The position numbers were made by a program, and so were the translations under genes. A stretch of 64,000 bases of DNA from Lentinula raphanica (Eukaryota > Basidiomycota > Agaricomycetes > Agaricales > Omphalotaceae). The notes under the pieces were generated by a model. That model searched no databases. It was not told where the DNA came from and was given only the letters and a program-made list of their open reading frames with translations. This document shows positions 1 through 11,242 of this stretch, piece after piece. The number at the start of each line of letters is the position of its first letter. Position 1 is the first letter of the stretch. The stretch is taken from NCBI GenBank assembly GCA_027919835.1, contig JANVFP010000011.1, forward strand, positions 558,001-622,000. Reading direction: 5' to 3'.

Positions 1-743
1 AAGCACAACCGGTTGTTCACTGCCTGTGTATGGGATGATATAGATTCAGTCACATAACGCAAGATGTTGTCGGTGATGCACGGAGGATAGCAGCGATGAC
101 GAAGTATCGCCATTATACAGTGCACGGGGTCTAATAGAGGCGATGTGCCTAAATTAACACTCTCCGCAAGTACCACTTCAATCAGCATACGATCGTCCAT
201 GATATATAACGCATCGAAATCGCGTTGAAAACATGTACCAAAAACTCGGCTTAGTTTTTGAGACGAAATACGGAAGTTACCTGAAATATAATAAACAATA
301 CCTGTTGAAGTCCGACGCTCCTGTACTCCCAAGTTCTGACGAAGTTGATTAGAGTCGTTCACATCCACCGTATCAAAAAAATTGACTATATGTCGTAGAT
401 TGTGTTTAGTATTCAATAAATGGGGCGGGCGCACAATAGGTTCAGTCACCGGATATGAACTCGAAAGAGCACGCTGAACTAAAGGCGTGAACGGTGCCAA
501 GAAACTTGAAGCGACATCGTTGTAAGATTGAGATAAGTTGACGATCCCCAACCGTATTACGCATGTCTGTAAGATACCATCAATAATTGCGGACTTGTTA
601 ACATGAGCACTGCGAATTCCAGGTGTAAGCTGATTGAGTGTGAGGAGACTAAGACGTTCACGGTGACGACCGTTCTCAAATGATGACATCCAGGAAGGTG
701 GACTGCTTGACATTTCAATATACAGCTCAGCGAAGGAAGACAT
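1..743 (-). CDS. Unknown protein, N-terminal part, cut by window edge
   Basis: Reading the minus strand from the ATG at 743-741 gives an uninterrupted frame of about 247 codons that runs off the left edge, so the C-terminus is missing. The protein begins MSSFAELYIEM. It has no signal peptide, obvious membrane segment or catalytic motif. Much of it looks helical, with scattered His and Asn. I do not recognise the family. The chosen start is the first ATG of the open frame. A TTTCAGGT at about 285-278 (minus strand) could be a splice acceptor, so a small in-frame intron is possible, but the frame stays open through it. The length of the open frame is the main argument that this is a gene. Confidence 0.6.
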   Translation of the reverse strand, partial: MSSFAELYIEMSSSPPSWMSSFENGRHRERLSLLTLNQLTPGIRSAHVNKSAIIDGILQTCVIRLGIVNLSQSYNDVASSFLAPFTPLVQRALSSSYPVTEPIVRPPHLLNTKHNLRHIVNFFDTVDVNDSNQLRQNLGVQERRTSTGIVYYISGNFRISSQKLSRVFGTCFQRDFDALYIMDDRMLIEVVLAESVNLGTSPLLDPVHCIMAILRHRCYPPCITDNILRYVTESISSHTQAVNNRLC

Positions 744-1675
744 TCTGCGACAAAGACCAAGTGTCAACACGAAGGCGACAAATACGGTGTCAAACAATAA
801 CTACGCACATTGATTTATATATGTCGAAATAAAACCCGACAACTCGGACGACCGCAGTAAGTCACTCACACAATACCTCGGCGAAATTGACACAAATGCA
901 GGGAAAAAGAAACGGTGAATAACAACCGGACAGCGTGCAGTGACCTGATTGCAGATGAGATTGTGTTCGCAAATTGGAGACGACGTTCAAGTTCTATACA
1001 TGGAACACAGTCCAGGAATTAATGACGCCGGGTGCGGGTGAATGTTGAAAATGACGGTGTTTGACTCAGTCCAATCAACGATGTGGGAATGTCGAACGAA
1101 TCGGCCCGGGGATTAGTAAGCCAAAAAAAAATTGCGTTTACCGCATACAAGGCCCTACTCTCCGTTTCACTTCGAGTCGGGGATCTCTTTCTCACCAATG
1201 ATTAATGACCTCCAATGACCACCTCTTCTTAATTATCTCCGTCACTGGTCGAGATGAACCATCCTAAGCAGGCATAGCTGAAAACTTTGGCCACACGTTC
1301 AAAAGGAATACCCTTTATCTCGAAAGCTTGAACCTAACCGTTGTGGTCCTTCTCGATGACTAGTATCATGGAACGTCGAACGCCATCAAGTAACGAATCG
1401 ACACCACTCTTCTATTGCTACTGTGTGTCGCGTTCCAAGTCAGAGTCAGACGTTAAATAGTTATCTAGATTTACGCCTCTCCACCACCTCTTGAGACTCG
1501 AACCAGTAACTTCGTGACGGTCTGAATCGCTTGTAGGGGGTTCAAGATAATCTCCATCTAAGTACTCGTTCGTCAAGACAAAATCCGCCAGCGCAATCCC
1601 GAAATCATGAATGTGGTGAAATTCGACTCAAGACGAGTAGGACGGACTCTGGAAATGAAAGGGAAGCAAATAAAC
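744..1675. other. Intergenic, no gene seen
   Basis: Stops are frequent in all frames and no conserved motif or RNA gene is visible. It holds the upstream region of the minus-strand gene at 743 and the downstream region of the trypsin-fold gene that ends at 1676. Confidence 0.5.
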
Positions 1676-3620
1676 CTAGTTCTGAGCAGGATCGTCAAAG
1701 AACAGGACAGCGTTGGGGAACTCAGTTTTGATGACATCCCAGAGCCATTCCATGGGATTACCATAGATAATTTCAGACAAGTCAGCCGACCCAGCACCAC
1801 CAGTGAGCTGAGCAACAACATCGTTGTCGATGCCAACGATAGCCGCTCCAGAGTCGCCGAAACTCGCGAACAAACCAGAATCATTGTCATACGAGTACAC
1901 GGCGGCCTGAACGGAGTCATGGTGGCCATAAAGGCTATACCGACGCTCGTAGGACTCGAAGCCATTGAGACGACCGATGGTGGTGAGCGTTGAGGGGCCG
2001 CGCTTGATGACGAATCGCGTGGGGTCGCCGTTGATGTCCTGGCTGTTGGGCTCCCTGATCTTGGAGGCTGAAAGAACGTCCTTGAGCTGATAGAGGCGGT
2101 CTATGGGGTAGTCGAACTCGGAGGGCATGTCCAACTGAGGGCGAAGCAGTCTCATGAACTTGCCCGGCTCAATCTCTGTCCCTAGAATCTAATTGGTTCA
2201 AACTCTGAAAAGAAGTTTGGTCGGATAGATGAATACTACGCACCTAGGTCGATCACATTGCCCTGAAAGTTTGGCATAAACTTGCGCTTGTCCAACTTGA
2301 TGACACACACATCCTGGGTGTAGCCATGAGGGGGATTGAGACCAGTGAGAGGTGGGGACCAGACGACATGGCCGATGACCCTGTTGTTGACCTCAACCCA
2401 CTTCGTCTTCAACGTCACATAGAAACGCTTGAGTGACAAGATAGTCGCCTTGGTGTCGTCCAGCTTCTGCTGATACTTGACCAAGTCCTCTGCGGCTTGT
2501 TGATTGCCATCAGTGGCCTTGGCCGTGTAGGACCTGACGTTCTTCTCCAAGACATCAAGGGAGTTATTGAGAGTCCCAATAGACGCTTTGATAGACGCAA
2601 GAAGGTCATCAAACGCTCTGTCGCCCATGAGGATGACGTTCTTCTTTGGAAGAGCTGGGTCGTAGCGATAGAGTTCGTTCCCTTCCGTCTCAGGGAAGAG
2701 TACGTGGCGCGCAGTGACACCGTAGAGATCATCATTGATCTTAAAGTAGAAACCTAGGGTGCCCTGCATGTGTCGGGTCTTCATGCCGGCAATGGGGAGG
2801 CTGAGCGGAGTGGTAAGCCAGTCAATGACACTCTTGAGTGGGTGAAAGTCATTGACCGGGGCATAAAGGATGGGACGAGTGAGAGGTTGAGCTACTGACT
2901 CGCGGAAGGCGACGTCAATGTCATCGATGTTGTGCTCCTTGAGGAGATTAAGTATGTCCTGAGCAGAGTTGAAAGCAGCGTCACCGTTGGTGCTGTCGGG
3001 AAGGACACCGATCCAGATGGTTACAGAACTGGTGACAGTCTCACCGCGGCCGTCTTCAGTGGGCTCTTCCCAGCGGAAGCGAACGAGATCAATGGATGTG
3101 AACTTGATCTGTTTGTCATCGAGGAGTTGAACTGTCTTGGAACGAATGTCAGTCCGTATATGTACTTGCTACGCTCGAGAGAAGTTCGGACGAACCTGAT
3201 CACGGATCTTGGACCACAGATTGTCCTTGGCAAGTTTGACGTGCTCATGAACGGTGAGGAGCTGCATTGGTCGAACCTCTTGGAATGGCCCAGACGGGAG
3301 TGGGAAGACATCAGTCGAGGATCTGTAGATGAGTTTGGGCCCGAGCTTTCTTTTGCCACGGATGCCGTGAAAGTAGAGGTAAGCCTCAAGCTTGGGGACA
3401 CCGTGGACAGAGGAGTCAGTCGATATAATGCTGCAGGCGTCGTCGCTGGCCAAAAGGCTGAAATCGTCATAGGATGCAGAACTACTGGAGTCGGACGAGG
3501 GAAGGTTGTGACACAGTCGGTCGAAGGCATCACTGAATACGAAGGATTTCCAGTCGATGGCTAGATGAGAGTACGATGTCAGTATGAGAGTTGGAATAAG
3601 GTGTGAAGGGACTCACTCAT
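1676..3620 (-). CDS. Trypsin-fold serine protease-like protein, multi-exon
   Basis: The hand-spliced model starts with a four-base exon (ATGA, 3620-3617), then a GTGAGT intron to 3561. Exon 2 starts at 3560, the next intron is 2243-2182, and the last exon is 2181-1676. One further intron near 3150-3210 is certain, because the frame changes there, but its ends are not resolved. The protein contains TARHVLF (catalytic His), QDVCVIKLD (catalytic Asp) and GDSGAAIV (nucleophile Ser), which is the full chymotrypsin-like triad in the right order. His and Asp are about 131 residues apart, far more than the usual 40-50; the insert is a Lys/Asp-rich, probably helical segment. No signal peptide is visible, so an intracellular role is more likely than a secreted digestive enzyme. 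Substrate and pathway are unknown. Confidence 0.72.
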
Positions 3621-4224
3621 GGCAAGGAAAGTAGCAGACGAAGTGCTACAGTGTCGGAAGAACAGATAGGGGTTAACGTTAACCGTTAGGTGAAGAAGAA
3701 GAAAAGATATCGTGGGAATCAAATGAAGGTTCGCTCTCTTCTTCTCGTGAATGAACCCAACGCGCTCGTAGATCTCCGCGAGCTCGAGGCCCCAGAAAGA
3801 ATCATCAACTTTACGACCCATGGACAGCTCTGGTCTCCTCTGCAATCCTCTTTTCCAAATCTCTCTCCTTTCTTTTGCTCCTACAACACGATGTTCAAGG
3901 ACTCAGAGAAGGTGGTTTAATTACGATGCGTGCGTCATGTTGCAGTTCCTCAAGGTAGACTCAGCTTCCTTCTCTTTATCTATCTCTCCCTTGTTTTCTC
4001 ACTAATCACTCTTTACTATTAGCTCAGACTGTTGTCAATTGACCGTACCAGACCACACCTCATTCGCAACGTTATCTTCATCAAATCCAGTCAGCTACAT
4101 CGTTTGTTGTCATCATCATAGTGGATCCAGATTCACCACATCGACTGCATTGACGTACAGCCGTCGTCTTATCATAAAATATCATAAGCTTTGGTTAACA
4201 AACCGGCGGTTGAGATCACAGAGG
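3621..4224. other. Upstream region of the trypsin-fold gene, no further gene
   Basis: Short frames only. The stretch probably holds the promoter of the minus-strand gene starting at 3620. I see no conserved coding motif. Confidence 0.45.
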
Positions 4225-4500
4225 CGTTAAACTCTGTTAAACACTATATATCACTAATGAATATGTACTATGTACTATGAATACTAAAAGTATCGAAGAT
4301 GTTACAGAAATGTTAAACTGTGGTAAATGGTGTTTAACAGCTCGTTACACAGATGGTAAAAAGGTTGGCTGGTATTGGTAGTGGACACTGTTAAACAGAG
4401 GTGAACGGTGTTCAACAGGTGTTAAGCAGGTCATTAACAGAGTGTTAGATGGCAACACTTGGTAAAATTTGAGATGGTGTTGAACAGGTGTTGAACGAGA
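4225..4500. repeat. Degenerate GTTAAAC / GTGTTGAACAG short-repeat block
   Basis: Within about 275 bp there are many near-copies of GTTAAAC and of GGTGTTnAACAG, in both orientations and with irregular spacing, for example around 4230, 4310, 4330, 4390, 4410 and 4475. The block lies directly 3' of the transposase-like fragment that ends at 4503. It could be a subterminal repeat array of a decayed DNA transposon. I see no ends or target duplication that would define such an element. Confidence 0.5.
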
Positions 4501-4502
4501 CT

Positions 4503-5011
4503 TTACCTAGAAGCACCTATCAGCCCTGCATCTGTTTCAGCCGCCCTTCGAACCTGCTCTAGAACTGCAGCATCATCCTGAGCCTGTACCTCCGACCGTA
4601 TCCGTGATATCGTATCTGCAAAGATCGCACAGGTTCTAGGATCCTCGACGTTGTTGCTCTTGTTCGAAAACAATACATCTTCTTCGATTGGTGTGAAGGA
4701 ACACAGTGAGTATGTCTTCTTACACTCATCCAGCAGTTGGGCGTACATCACCGCTTGACGACGGGCATACGCAGCATGGCCAACAGACCAGCTGGTGTGA
4801 GCAGAACCTATGGGGGCCTCTTTGAGCCCGGCCTTCTTCATCCACTCTGTGCTCATGCGGGAAAAAGCACGAATACAGTTCCGAAATTCCGCTTGTACCT
4901 TCTCGCAGACCTCACGCCAACGTTCCATGTCTTCTTTAGCTCTGAACCATTGAATTCGGTCACCTAGACTGTGCATTAGTACGTGCGGTGGACAAATCGA
5001 GCAGGCAGCCT
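4503..5011 (-). pseudogene. C-terminal tail of a KDZ-type transposase (probable fragment)
   Basis: The minus-strand frame runs from an acceptor-like AAGTAG near 5012 through CSICPPHVLMHSLGDR and an amphipathic, Trp/Arg-rich segment (WREVCEKVQAEFRN) to YARRQAVMYAQLLDECKK and a stop at 4503. The pattern of a helical Trp/Arg segment followed by a YA-R-QA-MY motif resembles the ends of KDZ (Kyakuja-Dileera-Zisupton) transposases as I remember them from Agaricomycetes. None of the catalytic core or the cysteine cluster expected upstream is present; the gypsy insertion begins 600 bp upstream. I therefore treat it as a remnant. A small independent gene starting at the ATG at 4976 is the alternative. 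Confidence 0.4.
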
Positions 5012-5124
5012 ACTTTCTTCTTCATACTCTGCTGAATCTCCCGACATTACATGTACACCAAAGGTCAATTTTGAGGACCAGATCCATCCGTCTGCCTTCT
5101 TCGTCTGCCCTTTTTCATCACCTT

Positions 5125-5612
5125 TCAAAAGTTTCGCTTGTCTCTGTTTAGGGCCTGTCCACAGTTCAGTCTTGAGTCAATCAATGATGATGATCTGTAA
5201 GTTGGATCGGTAGACGAACCTCGTTTGCGACGGGGCATCTGAGTCCCAGCTGTTCCGCCATCTCCCTTGTGCTCCTCAGCAACATTGTCATCAGAAATGG
5301 TGTTGCCATCCTCTTTGATAACAGGCAGTATAGGAAATGAGAACAATTGGCCATCCGTCCTCCGCGAATCGCCCAACTTCCGAGCTTGGAATGTGTTTCG
5401 ATGAAAGGTATCAGGTAGAGTCATTGGTCGGATATCATCGCTGCCAGCATAGTTGAGGTGGATGAGTGCTTGCCGTACTCGATTGAAGTCCGCAATGCAG
5501 CAGTCCCGTTCCTTTTCGATACGTTTGAGTTGAAGGGAAGAGCGTGTGTTAGCCTTCACACCTCGGCTGTCCTGTTTATCGAGCTGGGTTACAGAGAAGG
5601 CCTTCGTTGCGG
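5125..5612 (-). pseudogene. Fragment of an uncharacterised transposon-associated protein, cut by the gypsy LTR
   Basis: An open minus-strand frame with a charged helical segment (KRIEKERDCCIADFNRVRQ) is followed by LPDTFHRNT, a LGDSRRTDG motif and a low-complexity basic tail. The frame continues upstream into the LTR that starts at 5613, so the true 5' part has been displaced or lost. I remember the LGDSRRTDG pattern from uncharacterised Agaricomycete proteins but cannot name a family. It lies directly upstream, on the same strand, of the KDZ-like tail, so both may be pieces of one decayed gene cluster. Confidence 0.4.
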
Positions 5613-7305
5613 TAACGAGGCTATGAAGGGTGCAATTTAATGCTTCGTTGGATAGATCTAATGACCTAGTGACTTTATCACTGAACACTGATCACCAATA
5701 TACTTCTTATGTCGTTTGTCAAATGTATTTAAGCGAGGTGTGGGGCGTTGTCAGAGATTCCGCACGATCTTATACCTTAGAACGAACTGGTAGTCTTAAA
5801 AGATCTACTGGATCCGCAATACAGGTCAACAGAGCGAAGTGACACGGAAGTACAGATCTTTTGATCTGGACTCGAAGGGGGTGAGTGATCCACTCAAAGG
5901 GTTTACAAGGAACGAGAGAACTCGTATAGATCAGACTTTATGACCACACAAATACTATCAGAACCAGGTTGAAGATCTACTGATCGCCGATCACAGAAAA
6001 CCTTCACAGCTCGTATGGATCACCGATCACCACACGTCTGCTTGAACAGAGCCACCGAAACTCTGAACGCTCACTTGGAACAACCGAGAACCAAGCCCTC
6101 TGTATCTCCACGATAGGAGTCTACCTTCGATTCCAATCTAGCTGAGACTTTATCAACTGACAAGATATCGGGCCTAACGAGATGAGAATTTCACAACCAC
6201 TTTCGAAGACCGCCCGGCTTACAAAGCCTTTACTCCTCACGTATGAGAGCAAAGGTTAGCTAGTCAGAGAAACTGGGCACAAAACCTGAACTATATTTTT
6301 GTAGGCTACATCCTTAAGTACTTCTACGAATAGATCTGTAGCCAATTTACTATTTTATGGAATGGATCTATAGATTTGAGAGAACGGAGTCCGAGATCTG
6401 ATACAAATAAGGAAAGATAGGACGAGAAACGATACAAACACCAGAGAAACAGAGAGTAAAAAGGATAAAAACAAGTAAAATGTCCATTTCTGGTGGTCCT
6501 TCGTCGAGATCTAGTTGCCTGACCTTCGAATCCGGACCTGGTCTGTGCGTCCATCCACATGCTGGTGGTTAAAGGGCACGGATAAGCTCCTGCACAGGTA
6601 ACTCAAACGTTTCCTCATTTGATTCTGCTATGTGAATGGTTGTATGCCTCTCCAACTGAATGGGAGTACATATAAAGGGGGGAAACCTGTCCCAATAGGT
6701 TCGTTTGGCTTCTAGCTTTCCAACGATATGCATATATCGAATAGATCCAGAGGTTTGACAATGGTGAAGTCGAAAGATCTACCCTTGCAACACTCCTGGT
6801 CAAAGCTGTACATCTCAGGCGTCTATTTCCCATTTAGGAAACGTCCACATGTAACTGGGATGATACACTTTGGTTGTTTCTCCGTTTAGTCACATTCCTG
6901 CGACCTGATCCATCCCGAAACTCGATCTAAGTGAACAGATCTGTTGAGTCTGGGCCTTGAATAATCCATCCCCACTGGTAATACGAATAGATCTATTGGT
7001 TCTAAGCTCGTCTCGGTGCAGTATCATACTCAGTTGGCCGTTAGGCATTGAAAACTAAGTTGATAATCCCTTGATAGCTCATATCAGAGGTGGCTTTGTC
7101 TTGAAGGACTCCCCGACCAAGGGACTCGAGTGTGAACTCTTATTATTCGTCAGGATGTGTTTTCCTGTCTGGATCTGACGTCCTGGCATTAACATGATAC
7201 AAGTTTGACTGTCAGCTCGGGCTCACTACAGTCCTTTAGTACTCTACAAGGCTCTAATCGTTAAAATTAGGCCATTGCATGCCTGCACGCAAAATGGGCG
7301 TATTA
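5613..7305 (-). repeat. Left LTR of the gypsy element (3' LTR in element sense)
   Basis: This 1,693-bp repeat starts TAACGAGGC and ends GGGCGTATTA on the plus strand, and matches 28315-30038. Differences are mainly single bases in homopolymers, except for a clearly diverged block at about 5945-6000. It holds about ten AGATCT palindromes. A TATAAAGG lies on the plus strand near 6669-6676, oriented towards the antisense gene at 7782. Confidence 0.92.
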
Positions 7306-7306
7306 T

Positions 7307-7321
7307 CTCCCCCAAACTAAA
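7307..7321 (-). other. Polypurine tract beside the left LTR
   Basis: On the minus strand TTTAGTTTGGGGGAG is followed by A and then the LTR start TAATACGCC, the position expected for the plus-strand primer of an LTR retrotransposon. The same 15 bases recur at 11142-11156 and 13397-13411. Directly beyond it (plus strand) is a potential hairpin, GACCG-TCCC-CGGTC. Confidence 0.8.
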
Positions 7322-7781
7322 GATCTGACCGTCCCCGGTCATCTGGTTGGGTAGACAGGCTCGTACCTCCCTTAGGAGTGTGGAACTGCAACTGATCCGA
7401 GCTTTTGGATTGATCTCCTCGATATCCCAATGGTATTCCCACTCATTAACGCTATAGATCTGTTCGGTTGCCTCGGGATCAACTGATGATAATTAAACCC
7501 GCGGCTAACTCGATAGAAGCGCTTAATTTCCGAGTGTGATTATCAAGAGATCTAATCACAACATCCTGCAACTTCACAAAGTTCATTTCTTTGACCTTTG
7601 TAAGTATTACAATTCTTCCTACTATTCTTAGAATTTTCCCAGTGGCTTATTACGTCCTGGGAAGTTCTTAAGAACCGTGGATAAAAGGCTGCCGGACTTC
7701 GAAATTTTTCTCTAAGTCCGCTTTCTTTCTAACTTCCACTCCAACATCGTCACTCAACTGATCCTTTCCTCGACTATCGCT

Positions 7782-10426
7782 ATGTCGTCTCGCAAGGCTG
7801 GATCCTCCTCGACTCACAAGCAGTACGCCGTTCGAGAGCTTCGCAGCAAGGCCTCTACAGTCGAAGAGGTCAAATTCAACACACATCTTAGGGCTCGGGA
7901 CAGTCTCACTTCCAAGAAGCCTGCACTGTTCCTCCCGGCCTCCAGACACGAATGTGACATTCTCCGCCAAGCCTGGCCTTCATACAACAACTCCTTCGAC
8001 TCCGCCTTCGCGCTGAAGCTTTATTCTGACCCCGATTCTACCGCGTTGCCCAGTGCTCCTTCTTCTGACCAAAAGACTAAAGTACCCGACACTTTCTATC
8101 CTGATCTACTTGTTCAATTCGTAGAGGACTTCGAAAAGGGCGCGGTTTGTCGCGAAGAAGGGCATCTGTTATATTACGCGCTCACTTTGGTGCAAGACGC
8201 GTTGGCAGACGTGATAGATGGGCCCAAGGCCAAGGCTAAGGACGCCCTACTATCACTGCTTAGGAACCCAACGATAACTAATGCCTTGGTAAGCAGCATA
8301 AGCCCTTGTCAAGGTCCTTTTTCTGACGCGTAACAGGGATATTACCGCCTCTTCTGGCATAAGACGCGATCCTGTCCGTTATTCGCCCTTCGGTTCATCT
8401 GCCTCTTTTGCGACTTCTGCGAGAAGCTTCTGACCAAGGCCGAGTATACGTCCAGAGTCTACAACGAAGATACCCGACGAGGAGTTGGCGTCAACAAGAC
8501 TTTGCGCACGAAAATTCGAGTAAGTATCGATTTCTCGTTACTCGGTTTCGTCTACCTGCTAACACCGAGGTAGTCCCTCAAAGGTCCTTCCCACAGCGTT
8601 GCCTCGCTGGCCATCCCGCTCCCGCTAGACCCATCAACGTTCGAGGGACAGCTGCTAATCACTGTCGCTCAAGCTGGCTCTGCGGATAAGGTTCTCCGGC
8701 ACCCAGTGACCAACAAGATTCTCCTGCCGGATCCCAGTGGTGTCGTCGACCTTCCTCCTGCTAGTCCTCTTCTCAATGCGTGGGAGGACGAAGACTTTAG
8801 CAATGACGGTCCTGCGTCCCCGGTCGATGAGAACGAAGGTCCCGCATCCCCGGTACCGAATCTCGACGAGTACGATGACGGCGAGACCGAGGTTTCAGAG
8901 GACATTGAAGTAGAGGACATTTTCAAGGCTCCTAAAGGAAAAGGGAAAGCTAAGGCGTCCATGGGTACGCGTTTGGCTCTTTTCCTGTCAAGCTTATGCT
9001 AACTCCTCCCTTCCTTTCCAGAGACTCCCGTTCGTCGAAGCCCTCGAGTCAGACCTTCCAAGGCTTCGTCTGCCAAGGTAGGCCCTCCTGTTGCCAGCAG
9101 ACCTGTTCCCAAGCCATCGAAACGCGAGCGGGATACTTCCTCTCCTGTCGCGGATGTGGTATGTGCCTTCGTCACGTCTTGACCTTGCTTCGTTGCTAAC
9201 GATCCCTTTTCCCTTAGGAAATGCAAGAACCGTTGCCTAAGAAGGCCAAAACGTCCACCGCTTCCGTCAAGACTACCAAGGAGTCTCCGCCTCCTCCAGT
9301 TGCAGATACCGCTGCTATTAGGACCTCCAAGAGTTCCAAAGCATCGGTAGCAACGCAAGATGTGACGATGGAGCCTGAGGTTCAACTGGACCATAACGAT
9401 CTCGACACTACGACTCATCATTCCCTCTTCCTGACGAATCCCAACTTCCAAATTAAGACCGCGTTCGCAGATCTTGTAGAGCAAGATTCGGGTGTCAAAC
9501 GTCGGCCTGAGATGCAAATCCTCCGCTCTTCACCGTGGACGATCGACGACGAGCTTAAGCAGCTGGGCGCCTTCCTGACCGTAGGTGGAGTCACTTTTTC
9601 ACTGGACAACCTAGGCCGCTTCGGTCACCTTGTCTCGCGCCGTCTGGTGCATGATGATTCCGACATGGCTGTTTCCGATCCCGACTTAGCTCCCTCCCTT
9701 GACTGCATCTCGTGCCAGGTTCGCGGTCTCACCTGTACAGCGGGTTCGCGTCTCGGGGGCCCTTGTCAGGGATGTACACAGTCACACCGCACCTGTCCGA
9801 GCGCACTTCACTTGGAGTTGCAGTCAGATCTGTTGCAGGAGCTCCCCAAAGCGGTACAGTCGCTTCCAGGCAGTAAGTCGTTTTTGGCTTTTTCAGGTCC
9901 ATGGCACTAACTCTAATTTGTCCCATCGTTGTTAGGTTATTCCTTGGCCCTTGCCCGTTTCCAGGCGGGCTTGGATCGTTACTTCCGTGCCCAGGAATTG
10001 GCTCAAGACATGTTCAATTTGGCCGGCTACAACCTTGCCCATCTGGTCCGCGACCTCAAGGTTGCTGGACTGGATGCCAACGTGGTGCTTACAGCCTGGG
10101 CCAAGGAACACCCAAACGACAAACTGAGCTATGATGATGCGACCCTATTGGCCACGTTCTTCAACTGGAACTCGTCATGCAACCTCTCCGCGTATTTCGA
10201 GAAACCTGAGGAGATCGATAAGTTTCAGCACTTCCTGAAGGAGCACAAGCTCGAATCTTCCTCGGATCCTTCTACGTCGAGCGAAGCCGTATCCGCACCA
10301 GTCGAGTCTCCAGCTGTAGAGCCAACGAAAACGTATTCAGCCATGCATGCCTCCAACTGGGACCCTGAGGCTACTGCAAAGCCCGATGAATCCACCACCC
10401 CAATCCCTGACGAGCAGAAACCCTGA
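7782..10426 (+). CDS. Antisense gene 1 of the gypsy element: 787-aa protein with a Zn(II)2Cys6-like cluster
   Basis: Six exons splice cleanly at GT-AG borders: 7782-8288, 8337-8519, 8574-8964, 9022-9158, 9218-9872 and 9936-10426. They sum to 2,364 bases, an exact multiple of three, giving 787 residues. The protein has an N-terminal globular part, a CLFCDFC pair, an acidic/Pro-Ser-rich middle, and near residues 560-590 the spacing C-x2-C-x6-C-x9-C-x2-C-x6-C, which fits the Gal4-type binuclear zinc cluster. A helical C-terminal region follows. A TATA-like GATAAAAGG lies about 100 bp upstream of the ATG. It lies inside the LTR element but on the strand opposite gag-pol. Preserved splicing and frame argue against decay. 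A nucleic-acid-binding or regulatory role is inference; I do not recognise the whole protein. Confidence 0.8.
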
Positions 10427-11141
10427 ATAATCCTAGGTTTCTGTCTCGGATCTGTTGAGGAACATGGTTTCGTTGGGATGGATCCGTTCGATGGTGCGCT
10501 TTCTTGGACACGACCCTTTCTATTAGTACATATCTCGAATCGCGGACTTATCTACAGACCCATCGTTTTACTACATACGGACTAAACATCATCAAATCTT
10601 TACTTCGTAGCCTATGTAACATTTCTTTGAGGTCTTTTCAACATATCTTGGTACATTTTACAGACACTTAGGTAGTACCTTAGTAGTCTGGTCCAATGCA
10701 TGGCCTTAGTGCCAATTTGATCTTGAATCCTCGTGTGAAATTCTTCATAAGTCCACTAAGTTAACAAACATTACTTGATCTGTCCTCAGTAGTGTAGAAC
10801 TAAAGTAAGCTCTAATAAAGTCTTTGAAATGCGAATTTCGTGACCTTACTGAGCCTCTTTGTAAGAGAAATGGACAGATCTGGAGTATCCCTTGTTACAG
10901 GGTCCCTAGATCTGTGAGTATATGCGGAAAACACGAGTAGATCTATTCGTTCTTTCGTGCCTTTCGCTTATAAAAATGTTGGTGGTCACTGCCCTAAGGT
11001 CTCTTAATCCTTTGGGCAACTAATGTGAGCTACGTCGGCCTCAGATCTAATGCTATACATGTTACCCACATGCTTGTTTCACTTAGATCACTGACTTCGT
11101 AAAATTTTAAATTTTTGAAAATTTTCGAAACACAGTGTCCC
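10427..11141. other. Spacer between the two antisense genes
   Basis: AT-rich, with no reading frame of note. It contains several AGATCT palindromes, including copies near 10877, 10905, 10938 and 11042. It presumably holds the 3' UTR of antisense gene 1. Confidence 0.5.
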
Positions 11142-11156
11142 CTCCCCCAAACTAAA
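11142..11156 (-). repeat. Second copy of the PPT-like motif
   Basis: The 15-base string CTCCCCCAAACTAAA (plus strand) is identical to the polypurine-tract copy at 7307-7321. On the plus strand it is followed by a hairpin, CAGCAG-TCC-CTGCTG, in the place where the first copy has GACCG-TCCC-CGGTC. It lies 86 bp upstream of antisense gene 2. Confidence 0.85.
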
Positions 11157-11173
11157 AGCTCAGCAGTCCCTGC

Positions 11174-11204
11174 TGACTCAGTCAAGGAAAGTTTTCGTAT
11201 AAAA
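11174..11204 (+). promoter_or_regulatory. Promoter of antisense gene 2: TGACTCA site and TATAAAA box
   Basis: TGACTCA at 11174-11180, a Gcn4/AP-1-type bZIP site, is followed 17 bases later by TATAAAA at 11198-11204. The ATG is at 11243, about 40 bp beyond the TATA box. Compact spacing and correct order suggest a real core promoter; factor binding is inferred. Confidence 0.5.
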
Positions 11205-11242
11205 CAGCACTGATCTGAGTAGATCCAACTCCCAAACAAAAT

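Noticed and set aside
5458..5640. Plus-strand frame running into the left LTR
   Set aside because: It crosses the LTR border and overlaps the more convincing minus-strand frame; no motif.
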